DNA of 64,000 nucleotides, taken from contig NZ_JADEKP010000001.1 in NCBI RefSeq assembly GCF_015234215.1, positions 1,364,001-1,428,000 on the forward strand. The letters are read 5' to 3'. The notes below the pieces were generated by a model. That model did no database searches. It saw only the letters and a program-made list of their open reading frames with translations, and was not told the origin of the DNA. The stretch is from Clostridium chrysemydis (GTDB taxonomy: Bacteria; Bacillota; Clostridia; Clostridiales; Clostridiaceae). Made by a program: the position numbers and the translations under genes. Shown in pieces: positions 7,732-16,424 of the stretch (position 1 is its first letter; each line of letters begins with the position of its first letter).

Positions 7732-8256
7732 CTACTTACTAATAAAATTTTTCAAGGATTTTTCGCTGTTTATAATACTTTTTAAATCATCTTTTATATC
7801 TTCTTTTTTGTAAGTTATTTTATCCTTACCATCAATATTAAAGTTTATTATAGAAACATTGTTAACTAAAGAAAAAATAATATATGCGTCTTTTCTTAAA
7901 ACATCGTCAAACCCTAGCTTTACCTTTTCACCTTCACCAAGGTCTACTTCTAAATACTTAAATTTCTTATAGCTTAAATTTAACTCATAAGGTTCATTCG
8001 CTGTTTGTAATTCTATTTTAGTATTATAACTACACCCTGGTAAATTATATACTATATTAGAAACTGCTGAATTATCCCCTATAAAAGAATCTTTGTATTT
8101 AAGTAATTTATCAAAGTCTAGTTTTGTTTCTTTAATTTCATTTGAATCTGAATTCGTACCTGAATTTGTATCTGTGTTTGAATTACACCCAACCATACCA
8201 ATAACTAAAATTAATCCTAAAAATAAGTTTAATAATTTTAAATACTTTCTATTCAT
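7732..8256 (-). CDS. Putative lipoprotein of unknown function
   Basis: A 174-residue protein with a type II signal peptide: basic MNRKYLK, a hydrophobic stretch and a GMVGC lipobox with the lipidated Cys at 24. A Ser/Thr/Asn/Asp-rich linker follows (NSNTDTNSGTNSDSNE), then a compact domain of about 120 residues with no recognised motif. It is encoded 17 bases after the methyltransferase gene and could be cotranscribed with it. Confidence 0.7.
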   Translation of the reverse strand: MNRKYLKLLNLFLGLILVIGMVGCNSNTDTNSGTNSDSNEIKETKLDFDKLLKYKDSFIGDNSAVSNIVYNLPGCSYNTKIELQTANEPYELNLSYKKFKYLEVDLGEGEKVKLGFDDVLRKDAYIIFSLVNNVSIINFNIDGKDKITYKKEDIKDDLKSIINSEKSLKNFISK

Positions 8257-8273
8257 TATTTCCCCCTAAATAA

Positions 8274-9026
8274 TTATTTTTTTAAAACTACTATATATCT
8301 GTGTTCTAAACTATAAACAAACCCTTTTTCTTCAATTTCTTCATTTAGTTTTACTAACTCCTCAAAGGAATTTTGAACTGAGAATCCTGGAAACTCCCAC
8401 TCAATTATTTTTGCAAAATATACTAATGCCCCTAAATCTTTAAATCTTAAATAAGGATAAAATTCTTTCCCTAATATAACTTCAAAATTATTATCCTCTG
8501 CTTTTTTTAAAACATTCCTTAAGTTGTTATTAGAATATTTAGGCTTAAATCCTTTTATTAACCTTTTAGATAAGATCTCATTATTTTTACCGCCTACCTG
8601 CTGAGTTATAAATACTCCACCTGGCTTTAATATTCTATAAACTTCTTTTAACTCAAAGGAAGCATGTCTATTTATTATTAAATCGAATGTATCATCTTCA
8701 AATGGTAATTCATCATCCCTTAAAACTTCAAATACCCCTATCCCTAAAGGACTTAGTTTTTCTTTGCAAAGTTTTACGTTTGGCTCCCAATTTTCAGTTA
8801 TTGAAGTGTTTTTGTATGGATGATTTAAAGAAAGTAAAAATTCTCCTCCTCCAGTTCCCATATCTAATAATTTAAAGTCATCTTTTAAATAAGATTTTAA
8901 TATGCTTTCATAATCCCAAGGTAGTTTTTCTTCTTCCCATCTATTTTCTAGGTGAGAAAAGTCCCATCCCTTAAAACTTAATCCTTCTTCTTTTTCTAAA
9001 TTATTTTTTAATTCTTCTCTATTCAT
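8274..9026 (-). CDS. Class I SAM-dependent methyltransferase
   Basis: A 250-residue methyltransferase of the Methyltransf_11 type. Motif I is LLDMGTGGGEFL at about 53-64. The acidic partner lies around SITENWEPNVKL, motif III around LPFEDDTFDLIINRHASFEL, and the post-motif is VYRILKPGGVFITQQVGG. The N-terminal segment WEEEKLPWDY resembles small-molecule methyltransferases in Bacillota. The substrate is unknown. Confidence 0.82.
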   Translation of the reverse strand: MNREELKNNLEKEEGLSFKGWDFSHLENRWEEEKLPWDYESILKSYLKDDFKLLDMGTGGGEFLLSLNHPYKNTSITENWEPNVKLCKEKLSPLGIGVFEVLRDDELPFEDDTFDLIINRHASFELKEVYRILKPGGVFITQQVGGKNNEILSKRLIKGFKPKYSNNNLRNVLKKAEDNNFEVILGKEFYPYLRFKDLGALVYFAKIIEWEFPGFSVQNSFEELVKLNEEIEEKGFVYSLEHRYIVVLKK

Positions 9027-9064
9027 TACTGCTCCCCTTTTTCTTAAATTACTAATCTAATAAA

Positions 9065-9147
9065 TTGGTGCAGCTAAACTTCTTTGATAGTATTAAATTA
9101 TTATTTATCCTAGTGCAACCTACTATCAAGATTTAAAACTGCACCAA
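9065..9147. repeat. Interrupted inverted repeat
   Basis: TTGGTGCAG at 9065-9073 is perfectly complementary to CTGCACCAA at 9139-9147. Inside it, TTGATAGTA near 9084-9092 is complementary to TACTATCAA at 9121-9129. The whole could fold as a nested hairpin of about 80 bases. It has no trailing T-run, so it is not a simple terminator. It may be a small palindromic element or a structured RNA. Confidence 0.5.
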
Positions 9148-9204
9148 GTATTTAATTCGCTTATTTCCCATAAAGAGATTTCACCTGCTTTCAATATTAT
9201 TTTT

Positions 9205-9290
9205 CTATTTAACTAATCTATAAAATCCGTTTTCTATATTATTTTCAAACCCAAATCTTTTGTAAATTCCATTTAGTATATTATACCATA
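9205..9290 (-). pseudogene. Remnant of a GNAT acetyltransferase C-terminus
   Basis: Minus-strand translation gives ILNGIYKRFGFENNIENG followed by FYRLVK and a stop. This is the typical closing motif of GNAT proteins (xxYxKxGF). An in-frame stop lies just upstream and no start or motif A is present, so only a fragment remains. It sits beside the inverted repeat at 9065-9147. Confidence 0.45.
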
Positions 9291-9313
9291 TTTTAAATTT
9301 ATATCCTTAAATC

Positions 9314-9350
9314 AAAAATGCTAATATACAATTCGCATATTAGCATCTTT
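9314..9350 (-). terminator. Terminator of the 9366 gene
   Basis: ATGCTAATAT and ATATTAGCAT arms; the minus strand continues with TTTTTGATTT. Confidence 0.65.
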
Positions 9351-9365
9351 AATTAAAACCTTATT

Positions 9366-9653
9366 TTATATTTCTAAATTAAAATTATCTATATAATCTT
9401 TAGCTTCTTTATAATCTTTCCCTGAAAGAATTCTATATCTATTAATTGCTTTATATTTTTTGCCTTTATCTAATAAATCTTTAACTTCTTTATCTATCTC
9501 GCTTTTTATTTCTTCTTTGATATTATCTTTTAAAGATATTCTTTCTAGTATATAGTTCGTTCTTTTTACCTCTTCAGACAACCTTTTTAAATCACTACTA
9601 ACCATAGCAAATATCCCTAAAGCAACTCCGATAGCTATCCAATAAACGTCCAT
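9366..9653 (-). CDS. Membrane-anchored protein with L7/L12 C-terminal-like domain
   Basis: A 95-residue protein. Residues 3-18 form one membrane helix. Residues 20-58 are a charged, probably coiled-coil linker. Residues 58-93 (VKDLLDKGKKYKAINRYRIL then SGKDYKEAKDYIDNF) follow the fold signature of the ribosomal protein L7/L12 C-terminal domain: a lysine-rich helix, a Gly turn, then EAK. It is far too short to be L7/L12 and lacks the ribosome-binding N-terminal domain. A protein-interaction role at the membrane is an inference. Confidence 0.65.
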   Translation of the reverse strand: MDVYWIAIGVALGIFAMVSSDLKRLSEEVKRTNYILERISLKDNIKEEIKSEIDKEVKDLLDKGKKYKAINRYRILSGKDYKEAKDYIDNFNLEI

Positions 9654-9745
9654 TTTTCCTCCATATAATTATAAATTACTCTCTTCTTTTATAATTAATA
9701 TATTTAAACCTTAATCTTTTTAGAATAGCTATATTTTTTTAATAT

Positions 9746-10243
9746 TTATAATTCTTTTAGATACATTACTTCAGTAGCAGTTAAAAACTCTTTTTTATTA
9801 TCCGTTTCTTTAAAATCAAAACTTTCATAAAATCTTCTAGCTCTCTTATTTTCTTCAAAAACCCAAAGATAAATTTTACTATATCCTTGATTCTTTGCCT
9901 CAGCTAAAATGTGATTCATCATAACTTTTCCGTATCCTTTTCCTAAGTTTTCCCTTAAACTATGAATACAAATAAGTTCTGCAAAGCCTTCTGCTTCAGT
10001 ATCACGAGCCTCATCGAAATACGCCATCAAATGAGCTTTATCATCAACAAATAAAATATATCCATTTCCTATTTCTTTTTCTAATAAAGACTTATACATT
10101 TCTATAGCCTTATCTATATTAGTGCATTCCTCTAAATCTTCTTTAGATATAATATCTTTAAAAGCATACTTCCAAGATTCTGTTTGGATGAATGCTAATG
10201 TTTTTTCATCACCTATTTTAACTTTTCTTAAATTTACTCCCAC
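9746..10243 (-). CDS. GNAT family N-acetyltransferase
   Basis: A 165-residue acetyltransferase that starts at GTG (10243), nine bases after AAGGAGAGG. Motif A is ELICIHSLRENLGKGYGKVM and motif B is KIYLWVFEENKRARRFYESF. The N-terminal helix pair (DEKTLAFIQTESWKYAFKDI) resembles the RimI-like branch. The substrate is unknown. It is separated from the protease gene upstream by about 40 bases with no visible terminator, so both may be on one transcript. Confidence 0.85.
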   Translation of the reverse strand: MGVNLRKVKIGDEKTLAFIQTESWKYAFKDIISKEDLEECTNIDKAIEMYKSLLEKEIGNGYILFVDDKAHLMAYFDEARDTEAEGFAELICIHSLRENLGKGYGKVMMNHILAEAKNQGYSKIYLWVFEENKRARRFYESFDFKETDNKKEFLTATEVMYLKEL

Positions 10244-10284
10244 TTTAACCTCTCCTTAACTATGTTTATTCCTTAATCTCTTAT

Positions 10285-10881
10285 TTATAGATTATTATAT
10301 ATTAAAACTAAATAAATAATTTTCTCAAACTCATAATACGCATCATAGTCTATAGATAATAGTTTTTCATTTTTATATAACATATACGTTTCTACAAAAA
10401 ATTCTATAGGATCCTCTTTGAAATAATTAGCATACCAGCTATCTTTTTTATATCCATTGTCCTCTTGAAATATTATATCTTTATACTTTTTAATATATTT
10501 TTTAAATTCATTATGACTTGAAAAGATATACTTATCTTTTTCGAAACTGTAATCTAACCCGTGACCAAACTCATGTAACATAATGTCACTAGTTTTGTTA
10601 TCTACAGAATTAGTATCAATATAAATAATCTTTTCTTTATAACTACATAAACCTATTACATCAAAATCCCAATAATCTGTATTTCCATTTTTCACATACG
10701 CTTCTACTACATCCTCTGTAAATAAAATATCATATTCACTCATTTTTTTATACTCATAGTGATTAAACCTATCTATAACATTACTATAGTTTAAATTTAT
10801 TAGCTTATCTATTTTTACTTCTTTTGTATTATAACCTATAAACGTCTGTATAAAAACTAAGATTAAACTAACTAACCTCAT
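10285..10881 (-). CDS. Secreted PPEP-like zinc metalloprotease (M34/ATLF-like)
   Basis: A 198-residue protein when started at ATG 10881, which has GGGGT about five bases upstream; an in-frame TTG at 10902 is the alternative. Residues 1-18 form a signal peptide or anchor (MRLVSLILVFIQTFIGYN). The zinc motif HEFGH lies at 103-107. A second helix with YFKEDPIEFFVETYMLYK (153-170) offers Glu164 as third ligand, in the arrangement seen in Pro-Pro endopeptidases and the anthrax lethal factor catalytic domain. The expected site of action is outside the cell, on host or clostridial surface proteins. The target is not known. Confidence 0.72.
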   Translation of the reverse strand: MRLVSLILVFIQTFIGYNTKEVKIDKLINLNYSNVIDRFNHYEYKKMSEYDILFTEDVVEAYVKNGNTDYWDFDVIGLCSYKEKIIYIDTNSVDNKTSDIMLHEFGHGLDYSFEKDKYIFSSHNEFKKYIKKYKDIIFQEDNGYKKDSWYANYFKEDPIEFFVETYMLYKNEKLLSIDYDAYYEFEKIIYLVLIYNNL

Positions 10882-11005
10882 TTTTACCCCTAACAGATTC
10901 AATACTTGAATATTTATTCTAAAGCCTCAAGTTATATTATATGTATAGATAAATTTATTGCTAAAAAATCCAATATTTAGATTATATTACTTTATCAATG
11001 CAAAT

Positions 11006-11048
11006 AAAAAAAAGTTAATGCTTTCCATTATGAAACATTAACCTTTTA
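11006..11048 (-). terminator. Terminator of the 11112 gene
   Basis: Minus strand AAAAGGTTAATG, a loop, CATTAAC and then a run of eight T. Confidence 0.75.
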
Positions 11049-11111
11049 TTATATTTTATATTTTTGTAGTTAATCTGAGTTACCCTTCTATTTTATCTAA
11101 TTTACTATAAA

Positions 11112-11624
11112 CTATATTAAAGATTCCTTTAATATAGTTTTATTCTCTTTGCTAATATTATTGATTTTTAGTCCTATAAGTGACTTATTATTATCTAAAT
11201 AGAAATACACATTATTATTTTGCAGGCAATCTCTAATTTTATTTTCTGAAAATACTATACTCACACTTTCATTTTCTATGTATACTTTTAATCTTCCCTT
11301 TTCATCTGTATATACCTCATCATTAATATTTTCTAATTCTAAAATTGGACTCCCTTTAAAAACAGAAATATTATCTCCAAAATAATTTTCTACTTCATAT
11401 ATATTTTTACATATTGTTAATGTGATAGAACGTATATCTTTCTTATATTTTCCAAATCCAATTTCAATTAATGATTGATTAAAGTCGCCTGTTCTCCAAT
11501 ATAAAGTTGGTTCCTCCCAGATATTCCATAATCCAAACTCTATATTTATTGGTGTATATATATCAAATTTAATATCTTCTCTTTTTATCTCTTCATGGCT
11601 AATTACTTTTAACACTTCATACAA
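11112..11624 (-). CDS. Hypothetical soluble protein
   Basis: A 170-residue acidic protein with no signal peptide or membrane segment. It has alternating beta-strand-like stretches (FGLWNIWEEPTLYWRTGDF, IRSITLTICKNIYEVENYFG). The first codon is probably TTG at 11624, only three bases after AAAGG; a GTG nine bases downstream is an alternative. The family is not recognised. Its size and fold character would suit an immunity-type protein, but no toxin gene is adjacent, so this is not claimed. Confidence 0.55.
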   Translation of the reverse strand: MYEVLKVISHEEIKREDIKFDIYTPINIEFGLWNIWEEPTLYWRTGDFNQSLIEIGFGKYKKDIRSITLTICKNIYEVENYFGDNISVFKGSPILELENINDEVYTDEKGRLKVYIENESVSIVFSENKIRDCLQNNNVYFYLDNNKSLIGLKINNISKENKTILKESLI

Positions 11625-11794
11625 CTACCTTTCAAATTATGGCTTATAATAGCATTTTTACTACTAAATATTATTTTACTTTTTTGGTGTGTTAAACCTT
11701 TATTTTATAATAAATCAATTTAACATATTTAAAGGTCAAAAACTACATATTAACTAACTTTCAGCCTTTAAAATTTTTATAATTTCCTTCACAT

Positions 11795-11837
11795 AAAAAA
11801 GGCTATCTCCTATCTTTGATGATAGAAAATAGCCTTT
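11795..11837 (-). terminator. Terminator downstream of yebC
   Basis: Minus strand AAAGGCTAT, inner pairs CTATC/GATAG, AGATAGCC, then TTTTTTAT. A weaker second palindrome (GTATACA...TGTATAC) occurs at 11846-11882. Confidence 0.7.
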
Positions 11838-11951
11838 CAATATAATGTATACACCATTATAAAAACCATAATTGATGTATACCGTAGTAAATTTTATATT
11901 TTAATTCAAATAAAATTCTCCATTACCGTTGGTATAACTAACCTAACAGCA

Positions 11952-12689
11952 CTACCCTTCCCAACCTTCTGGGAATTCAGCATTGTGGTAAACTTCTTGA
12001 ACGTCATCGTCGTCTTCAAGTAAGTCTAACATCTTTTGGAATTTCTTAGCATCATCTTCATTTATTTCTGAAGTTGTGTCTGGAATCATTTTAACTCCTG
12101 CATCTAAGAATTCTAAACCGTTTCCTTCTAAAGCTTCTCTAACTTCACCGAAAGCTGCTGGCTCTGTGTATATAACGAATACTTCGTCTTCAGCTTGGAA
12201 GTCTTCTGCTCCAGCTTCTAAAGCCATCATCATTATTTCTTCTTCGTCTAAATCGCCTTTTTCTATAACGATTTCACCTTTTTCTTGGAACATAAATCCA
12301 ACGCAACCTGTAGTTCCCATATTTCCGCCACCTTTAGTGAAGGCGCTTCTTACGTTACCTGCAGTTCTGTTTTTGTTATCTGTAAGAGTTTCAACTATAA
12401 CTGCAACTCCTGATGGTCCGTATCCTTCGTATACGTTCTTTTCGTAGTTTACTGAACCCATCTCTCCTGATGCTTTTTTAATTGATCTTAATATAGTATC
12501 ATTTGGCATGTTTGCAGCTTTCGCTTTTGCCACTATATCTCTTAATTTAGCGTTAGAATCAGGACTCGGACCGCCTTCTTTAACCGCAACCATTAGTTCT
12601 TTTCCGATTTTAGTAAATACTTTTCCTCTTTTTGCATCCATTTTACCTTTTTTGGCTTGGATGTTATGCCATTTTGAATGTCCTGACAT
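11952..12689 (-). CDS. yebC: YebC/PmpR family protein
   Basis: A 245-residue protein of the YebC family, described as DNA-binding regulators and more recently as translation factors related to TACO1. The N-terminus [20 protein letters not shown] is diagnostic. It is followed by [40 protein letters not shown] and [19 protein letters not shown]. It is full length. It is a single gene with an AGGAGG-like site and its own terminator. Confidence 0.93.
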   Translation of the reverse strand: MSGHSKWHNIQAKKGKMDAKRGKVFTKIGKELMVAVKEGGPSPDSNAKLRDIVAKAKAANMPNDTILRSIKKASGEMGSVNYEKNVYEGYGPSGVAVIVETLTDNKNRTAGNVRSAFTKGGGNMGTTGCVGFMFQEKGEIVIEKGDLDEEEIMMMALEAGAEDFQAEDEVFVIYTEPAAFGEVREALEGNGLEFLDAGVKMIPDTTSEINEDDAKKFQKMLDLLEDDDDVQEVYHNAEFPEGWEG

Positions 12690-12814
12690 CTTAATTCCTC
12701 CTCATGTTATCTATTTAAATAAATTATTAAAAATTCTATAAATCTTTAAAAATTATATCATATTAATTAATTCCTCTTCAAGAAATTAGCTTGTATTTAT
12801 AGTTTCTTTACAAT

Positions 12815-13462
12815 TTAGATAGCTTTATACAACCTATTTTCTTCTTTAAAGTAGATTCCCTCTTCTGATTTTTCTATAGTTGCTTTACCGTTTGTAGATT
12901 CTGTAACTTCTTTTTCTATAGTTTCTATTATAGAATTTTCAGCAAATATATGAACTACTACTTTGTCTGTGTATTCTGAATCTTCTATATGCCAATTATT
13001 TTGACCACAAAGGTATTGTATCTTTCCTATAAAATCATAATCTATACTTATAGAAACCTTACTTCCTTTAACTTTTTCAACTATTCCCCCAGCCTTAACA
13101 GCTATACTTGCGCCCTTTGTGTAGGCTCTAGTTAAACCTCCAGCACCAAGTAAAATCCCACCGAAGTATCTAGTTACTACTACGCAGCAATCAGTTATCC
13201 CTTGCTTCTTCATAACTTCTAAAATAGGGATACCCGCTGTTCCTTGAGGCTCTCCATCGTCTGAATATCTTTGAATTCCGTAATTTTCTCCTATAACGTA
13301 AGCCCAGCAGTTATGTCTAGCTTGCTTGTGCATACTCTTTATTTCGTTTAAGAATTCTTTTGCTTCTTCTTCTGTTTCTACCCTTTTAGCATATCCTATA
13401 AACTCTGATTTCTTTTCCTCAAAGCTGTCTTCCCCTCTATCTCTAATAGTTATATATGCCAT
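12815..13462 (-). CDS. yigZ: YigZ family (IMPACT) protein
   Basis: A 215-residue protein with the UPF0029/IMPACT N-terminal domain: KKSEFIGYAKRVETEEEAKEF, then KQARHNCWAYVIG, DDGEPQGTAGIPIL and VTRYFGGILLGAGGLTRAY. A short C-terminal alpha/beta domain follows. The family is linked to translation or stress control but has no settled bacterial function. Its start overlaps the end of the upstream MocR-type regulator by 13 bases, indicating translational coupling. Confidence 0.9.
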   Translation of the reverse strand: MAYITIRDRGEDSFEEKKSEFIGYAKRVETEEEAKEFLNEIKSMHKQARHNCWAYVIGENYGIQRYSDDGEPQGTAGIPILEVMKKQGITDCCVVVTRYFGGILLGAGGLTRAYTKGASIAVKAGGIVEKVKGSKVSISIDYDFIGKIQYLCGQNNWHIEDSEYTDKVVVHIFAENSIIETIEKEVTESTNGKATIEKSEEGIYFKEENRLYKAI

Positions 13463-14856
13463 TTATCTAATTCCTCCTTGATGATTTTAAGTCCTTTAAG
13501 AATTTTCTCTTCGTCAGTTTGAGAAAACCCTATCCTAAAAGCTAAGTCTCCTTCATCTGCATCTCTAAAAAATAATACTCCAGGAGTTATAAATACGTTT
13601 CTTTTTCTAAGTTTAAAGTATAACTCTCTTGAAGACATTTTATCATTTTTTAGTCTTAGATAAAAATTTAATCCCCCGCTTGGCATCTTAAAATCTACAT
13701 ATTCTTTTAACTCTTCTTTTATAAGTTTTCCCATAAGATTATATCTTTTTTTATATTCTACTGAAAGATTGTGAATATTTCCTCTCCAATTGCAGTTTGC
13801 AATATAATATTCTAGCGCTCTTTGCATTAAACTAGCAGTTGAAATATCAGTATTAAACTTTGCTTTAAAGAAGTTATCGTGATAAACCTTTGGAGGAATT
13901 ATATAACCTAGTCTAACTCCTGGTAAGAATATCTTAGAAAAACTCTTAATGTAAATAACTCTATCTTCTCTATCTAAATACTTAAAAGGAATATACTCTA
14001 AACTCTCTTCGTAGATAAGTTCTGAAAGATAATCATCTTCTATAATGTAAAAATCATATTTACTTGCTAAATCTAATATCTTTTTCTTTTTTTCTAAACT
14101 ATAAGAAACACCTGTAGGATTTTGAAAATAACTCATAGTATAAAATAAACTTATTTTATTCTTTTTAAGTATTCTTTCGAATTTTTCTATATCTATACCG
14201 TCTTCATCTATAGGAACTTCAAAAATATTAGCTCTCTTCCACTTAAAAACAGAAAGAGCGCCCCCGTAAGTTGGCTTTTCTACAACAACGTTGTCATTTA
14301 CAGTTAATAAAGATTTTGAGGCTATATCTATTCCTTGTTGTGCACCTGATACTATTAATATATCTTCTGTATTTAAAGTATTATCCCAAAACACATTATT
14401 TATAGTCTTTCTAAGTGGCTCGTAGCCTAATGTATCTTGGGTTAACAGCACCTCTTCCCCGTCCCTATCTAAAACTTTGTTTATGATATTTTTAAAATCC
14501 TTTATAGGAAATAAAACTTCGTTTGTAGTTTCTCCTGTAAAATCTATAAAGCCTTCATTTAAAACCTTAAAACCTCTGCTATAAATATTTCTAAATTTAG
14601 TAAGCCCGTCACTTCTTTTTGCAAAGGTGCCACTTCCCATTTTAGAAGTGGCATATCCTTTGTTTAATAAATAATTATAAGCATTAATAATAGTAACTTT
14701 ATTTACATTTAAAGCTTCTTTAAGATCTCTTATAGATGGTAGTTTTTCACCATCTTTTATAATATTTTTATCTATAAGTTCTTTTATCCTTAGTCCAATG
14801 CATTTATATTTTGGTGTATCTTCTTTAAATTGAACTTTTATAATTTCTTCTATCAT
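13450..14856 (-). CDS. MocR-type GntR/aminotransferase transcriptional regulator
   Basis: A 468-residue fusion. Residues 1-80 form a GntR winged helix (LPSIRDLKEALNVNKVTIIN, then YNYLLNKGYATSKMGSGTF). The rest is a fold-type I aminotransferase domain with SGAQQGIDIASK, NPTGVSYS, EDDYLSEL and the PLP lysine in IYIKSFSKIFLPGVRLGY. MocR regulators use PLP or an amine adduct as effector (for example PdxR, GabR). No target pdx or gab gene lies next to it. It follows a nucleotidyltransferase gene by 7 bases and overlaps yigZ. Confidence 0.9.
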   Translation of the reverse strand: MIEEIIKVQFKEDTPKYKCIGLRIKELIDKNIIKDGEKLPSIRDLKEALNVNKVTIINAYNYLLNKGYATSKMGSGTFAKRSDGLTKFRNIYSRGFKVLNEGFIDFTGETTNEVLFPIKDFKNIINKVLDRDGEEVLLTQDTLGYEPLRKTINNVFWDNTLNTEDILIVSGAQQGIDIASKSLLTVNDNVVVEKPTYGGALSVFKWKRANIFEVPIDEDGIDIEKFERILKKNKISLFYTMSYFQNPTGVSYSLEKKKKILDLASKYDFYIIEDDYLSELIYEESLEYIPFKYLDREDRVIYIKSFSKIFLPGVRLGYIIPPKVYHDNFFKAKFNTDISTASLMQRALEYYIANCNWRGNIHNLSVEYKKRYNLMGKLIKEELKEYVDFKMPSGGLNFYLRLKNDKMSSRELYFKLRKRNVFITPGVLFFRDADEGDLAFRIGFSQTDEEKILKGLKIIKEELDKWHI

Positions 14857-14863
14857 ATAATTC

Positions 14864-15769
14864 CTATCTACAGCTGTAGACTACTTCACTTATTATTACG
14901 CTTCCAGATGAATCTTTAGTTTCCCTGAATTCTTTATTTATGATTCCAAGTTCACTAAGTTCTTTTAATATAAATTGCATTTTAATTTTTTCACCAAAAG
15001 GATATAATGCATCTTGAATTTCAGATGTGCTCATAGGCTCTTTTGACTCTCTAATTTCTTTAATAATAGGTCCTGCAATAGTTAATATATTATCGTTAAT
15101 ATAGTACTCTAAATACCTTATTACCTTTTCTATTTCCTTTGCTGTTATCTCATTTTCTATAAGAAGTAATATACATTTTTCAAAAACCTTATCTAAATTC
15201 ATAACCATGCTTATAGCATCTTTAGTTTCTCTATAACCATTAACACTTAAATAAAGCTTTGCATAATTATTTAAAGCTTTTATAAGAACTTCGAAAGCTG
15301 TGCAAATACCTTCATTGCTTAAATACTTTTTGCAGACTCCTATTTCTTTTAATAAAACTCCTAAATAAACCATATTATCTTCTTCGTTTCTATCATCGAA
15401 TATGTACTTAGATTTGTTATAGACATCTTTTATTTCGTTGTCTCTTGATAAAACTAATTTTGATTTTTTTAAGATTTTTGAAGCTATGCTATTTTTTCCT
15501 TCGTTTAGATATGAATATAAGAAGCTATCTTTACTTAAAACTTTCATATGTACAGCTATATCAAAAACTTCCGAATGTAAATGCTTAACTTTTCCAAATT
15601 CATTTTTGTATACAACAAATAAATCAATATCAGAACCTTCCCAAATATCACCTGTTACTATGCTTCCAAAAGCAAACACAGAAATAACATTTTCATTTGA
15701 AGATAGGTCACTTAAAATTTTATTAAATGCAGTTTGGTAATTAACTATAACTTCTTTCAAATTTTTCAC
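14864..15769 (-). CDS. Pol-beta-type nucleotidyltransferase with C-terminal winged helix
   Basis: A 301-residue protein starting at GTG with GAAAGGCGGC upstream. The nucleotidyltransferase motif is FAFGSIVTGDIWEGSDIDLF at about 32-51 (GS...D-x-D). It is followed by a mainly helical middle like kanamycin-nucleotidyltransferase relatives. The last 80 residues (IIKEIRESKEPMSTSEIQDA and ALYPFG then FILKELSELGIINKEF) look like a winged helix. It is the first gene of the operon with the MocR regulator and yigZ. The acceptor is unknown. Confidence 0.78.
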   Translation of the reverse strand: MKNLKEVIVNYQTAFNKILSDLSSNENVISVFAFGSIVTGDIWEGSDIDLFVVYKNEFGKVKHLHSEVFDIAVHMKVLSKDSFLYSYLNEGKNSIASKILKKSKLVLSRDNEIKDVYNKSKYIFDDRNEEDNMVYLGVLLKEIGVCKKYLSNEGICTAFEVLIKALNNYAKLYLSVNGYRETKDAISMVMNLDKVFEKCILLLIENEITAKEIEKVIRYLEYYINDNILTIAGPIIKEIRESKEPMSTSEIQDALYPFGEKIKMQFILKELSELGIINKEFRETKDSSGSVIISEVVYSCR

Positions 15770-15815
15770 GCCGCCTTTCTTTTAGTTCATTATAACAAAA
15801 TATTCACAATTTAAA

Positions 15816-15844
15816 AATAACCCCTTGAAAATTCAAGGGGTTTT
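15816..15844 (-). terminator. Terminator overlapping the 3' end of the 15833 gene
   Basis: CCCCTTGAA and TTCAAGGGG around an AA loop, with T-rich flanks on both strands. The stop codon of the 15833 gene lies inside the hairpin. Confidence 0.75.
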
Positions 15845-16384
15845 AGAGCCACAATCTTCTATATCTTCACTTTCAATTGTTCCGTGAATAGTTTCTCCTA
15901 GTGCTATAGATTCTTCAATTCCTTTTCTAAAGATCTCAGCCCTTTTTCTTAGAGTTTTAAAAAGGCACTCTATTTCACTATTCATATTGTGACTAAGGTC
16001 TAATGCATGCCTAATTTCTCTTTTTTTACCGTATGTATTCTTTTGCATATTATCAGCTGAGGTTGCTATACTGTTTGATGCAAAAGCCATAAAATAAATC
16101 ATATCAACTAAAGGCTTAACTTTTCTTTCATAAAAGAATTTCTCGTCTTGATTTATGTTAAAACTGCTAAGCCCAGCTTTTATAGTATCTAGTTCTAAGA
16201 CATCGGCATTTAACTTAGCTAAAAGCTGCTCTGCTTCACTAAAGGTGTTTGCCTTTTGAGATGGGAGATTTACATCAACTACATCACTACCGTTATTGAT
16301 TGCATTTAATTCTTGCTGCGCATTATAAAGATTTGCATCATTTATAGGATTAGACACATTTCCAATGTTCGTAGTATCACTCAA
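15833..16384 (-). CDS. Hypothetical helical cytosolic protein
   Basis: A 183-residue protein with a disordered Asn/Ser-rich start (MSDTTNIGNVSNPINDANLY). A helical body follows (FSEAEQLLAKLNADVLELDT, RKVKPLVDMIYFMAFASNSI, then LSHNMNSEIECLFKTLRKRA). There are no membrane segments or catalytic motifs. It has a good AGGAGGTGG site. The family is not recognised. It follows hflX on the same strand by 40 bases and may be cotranscribed. Confidence 0.6.
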   Translation of the reverse strand: MSDTTNIGNVSNPINDANLYNAQQELNAINNGSDVVDVNLPSQKANTFSEAEQLLAKLNADVLELDTIKAGLSSFNINQDEKFFYERKVKPLVDMIYFMAFASNSIATSADNMQKNTYGKKREIRHALDLSHNMNSEIECLFKTLRKRAEIFRKGIEESIALGETIHGTIESEDIEDCGSKTP

Positions 16385-16424
16385 ACTCCCACCTCCTAGA
16401 ATACTTTCTACTTTTATTTATATT

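Noticed and set aside
12076-12447. Long plus-strand open frame opposite yebC
   Set aside because: It mirrors yebC codon structure, has low-complexity Ser/Pro content and no ribosome binding site.
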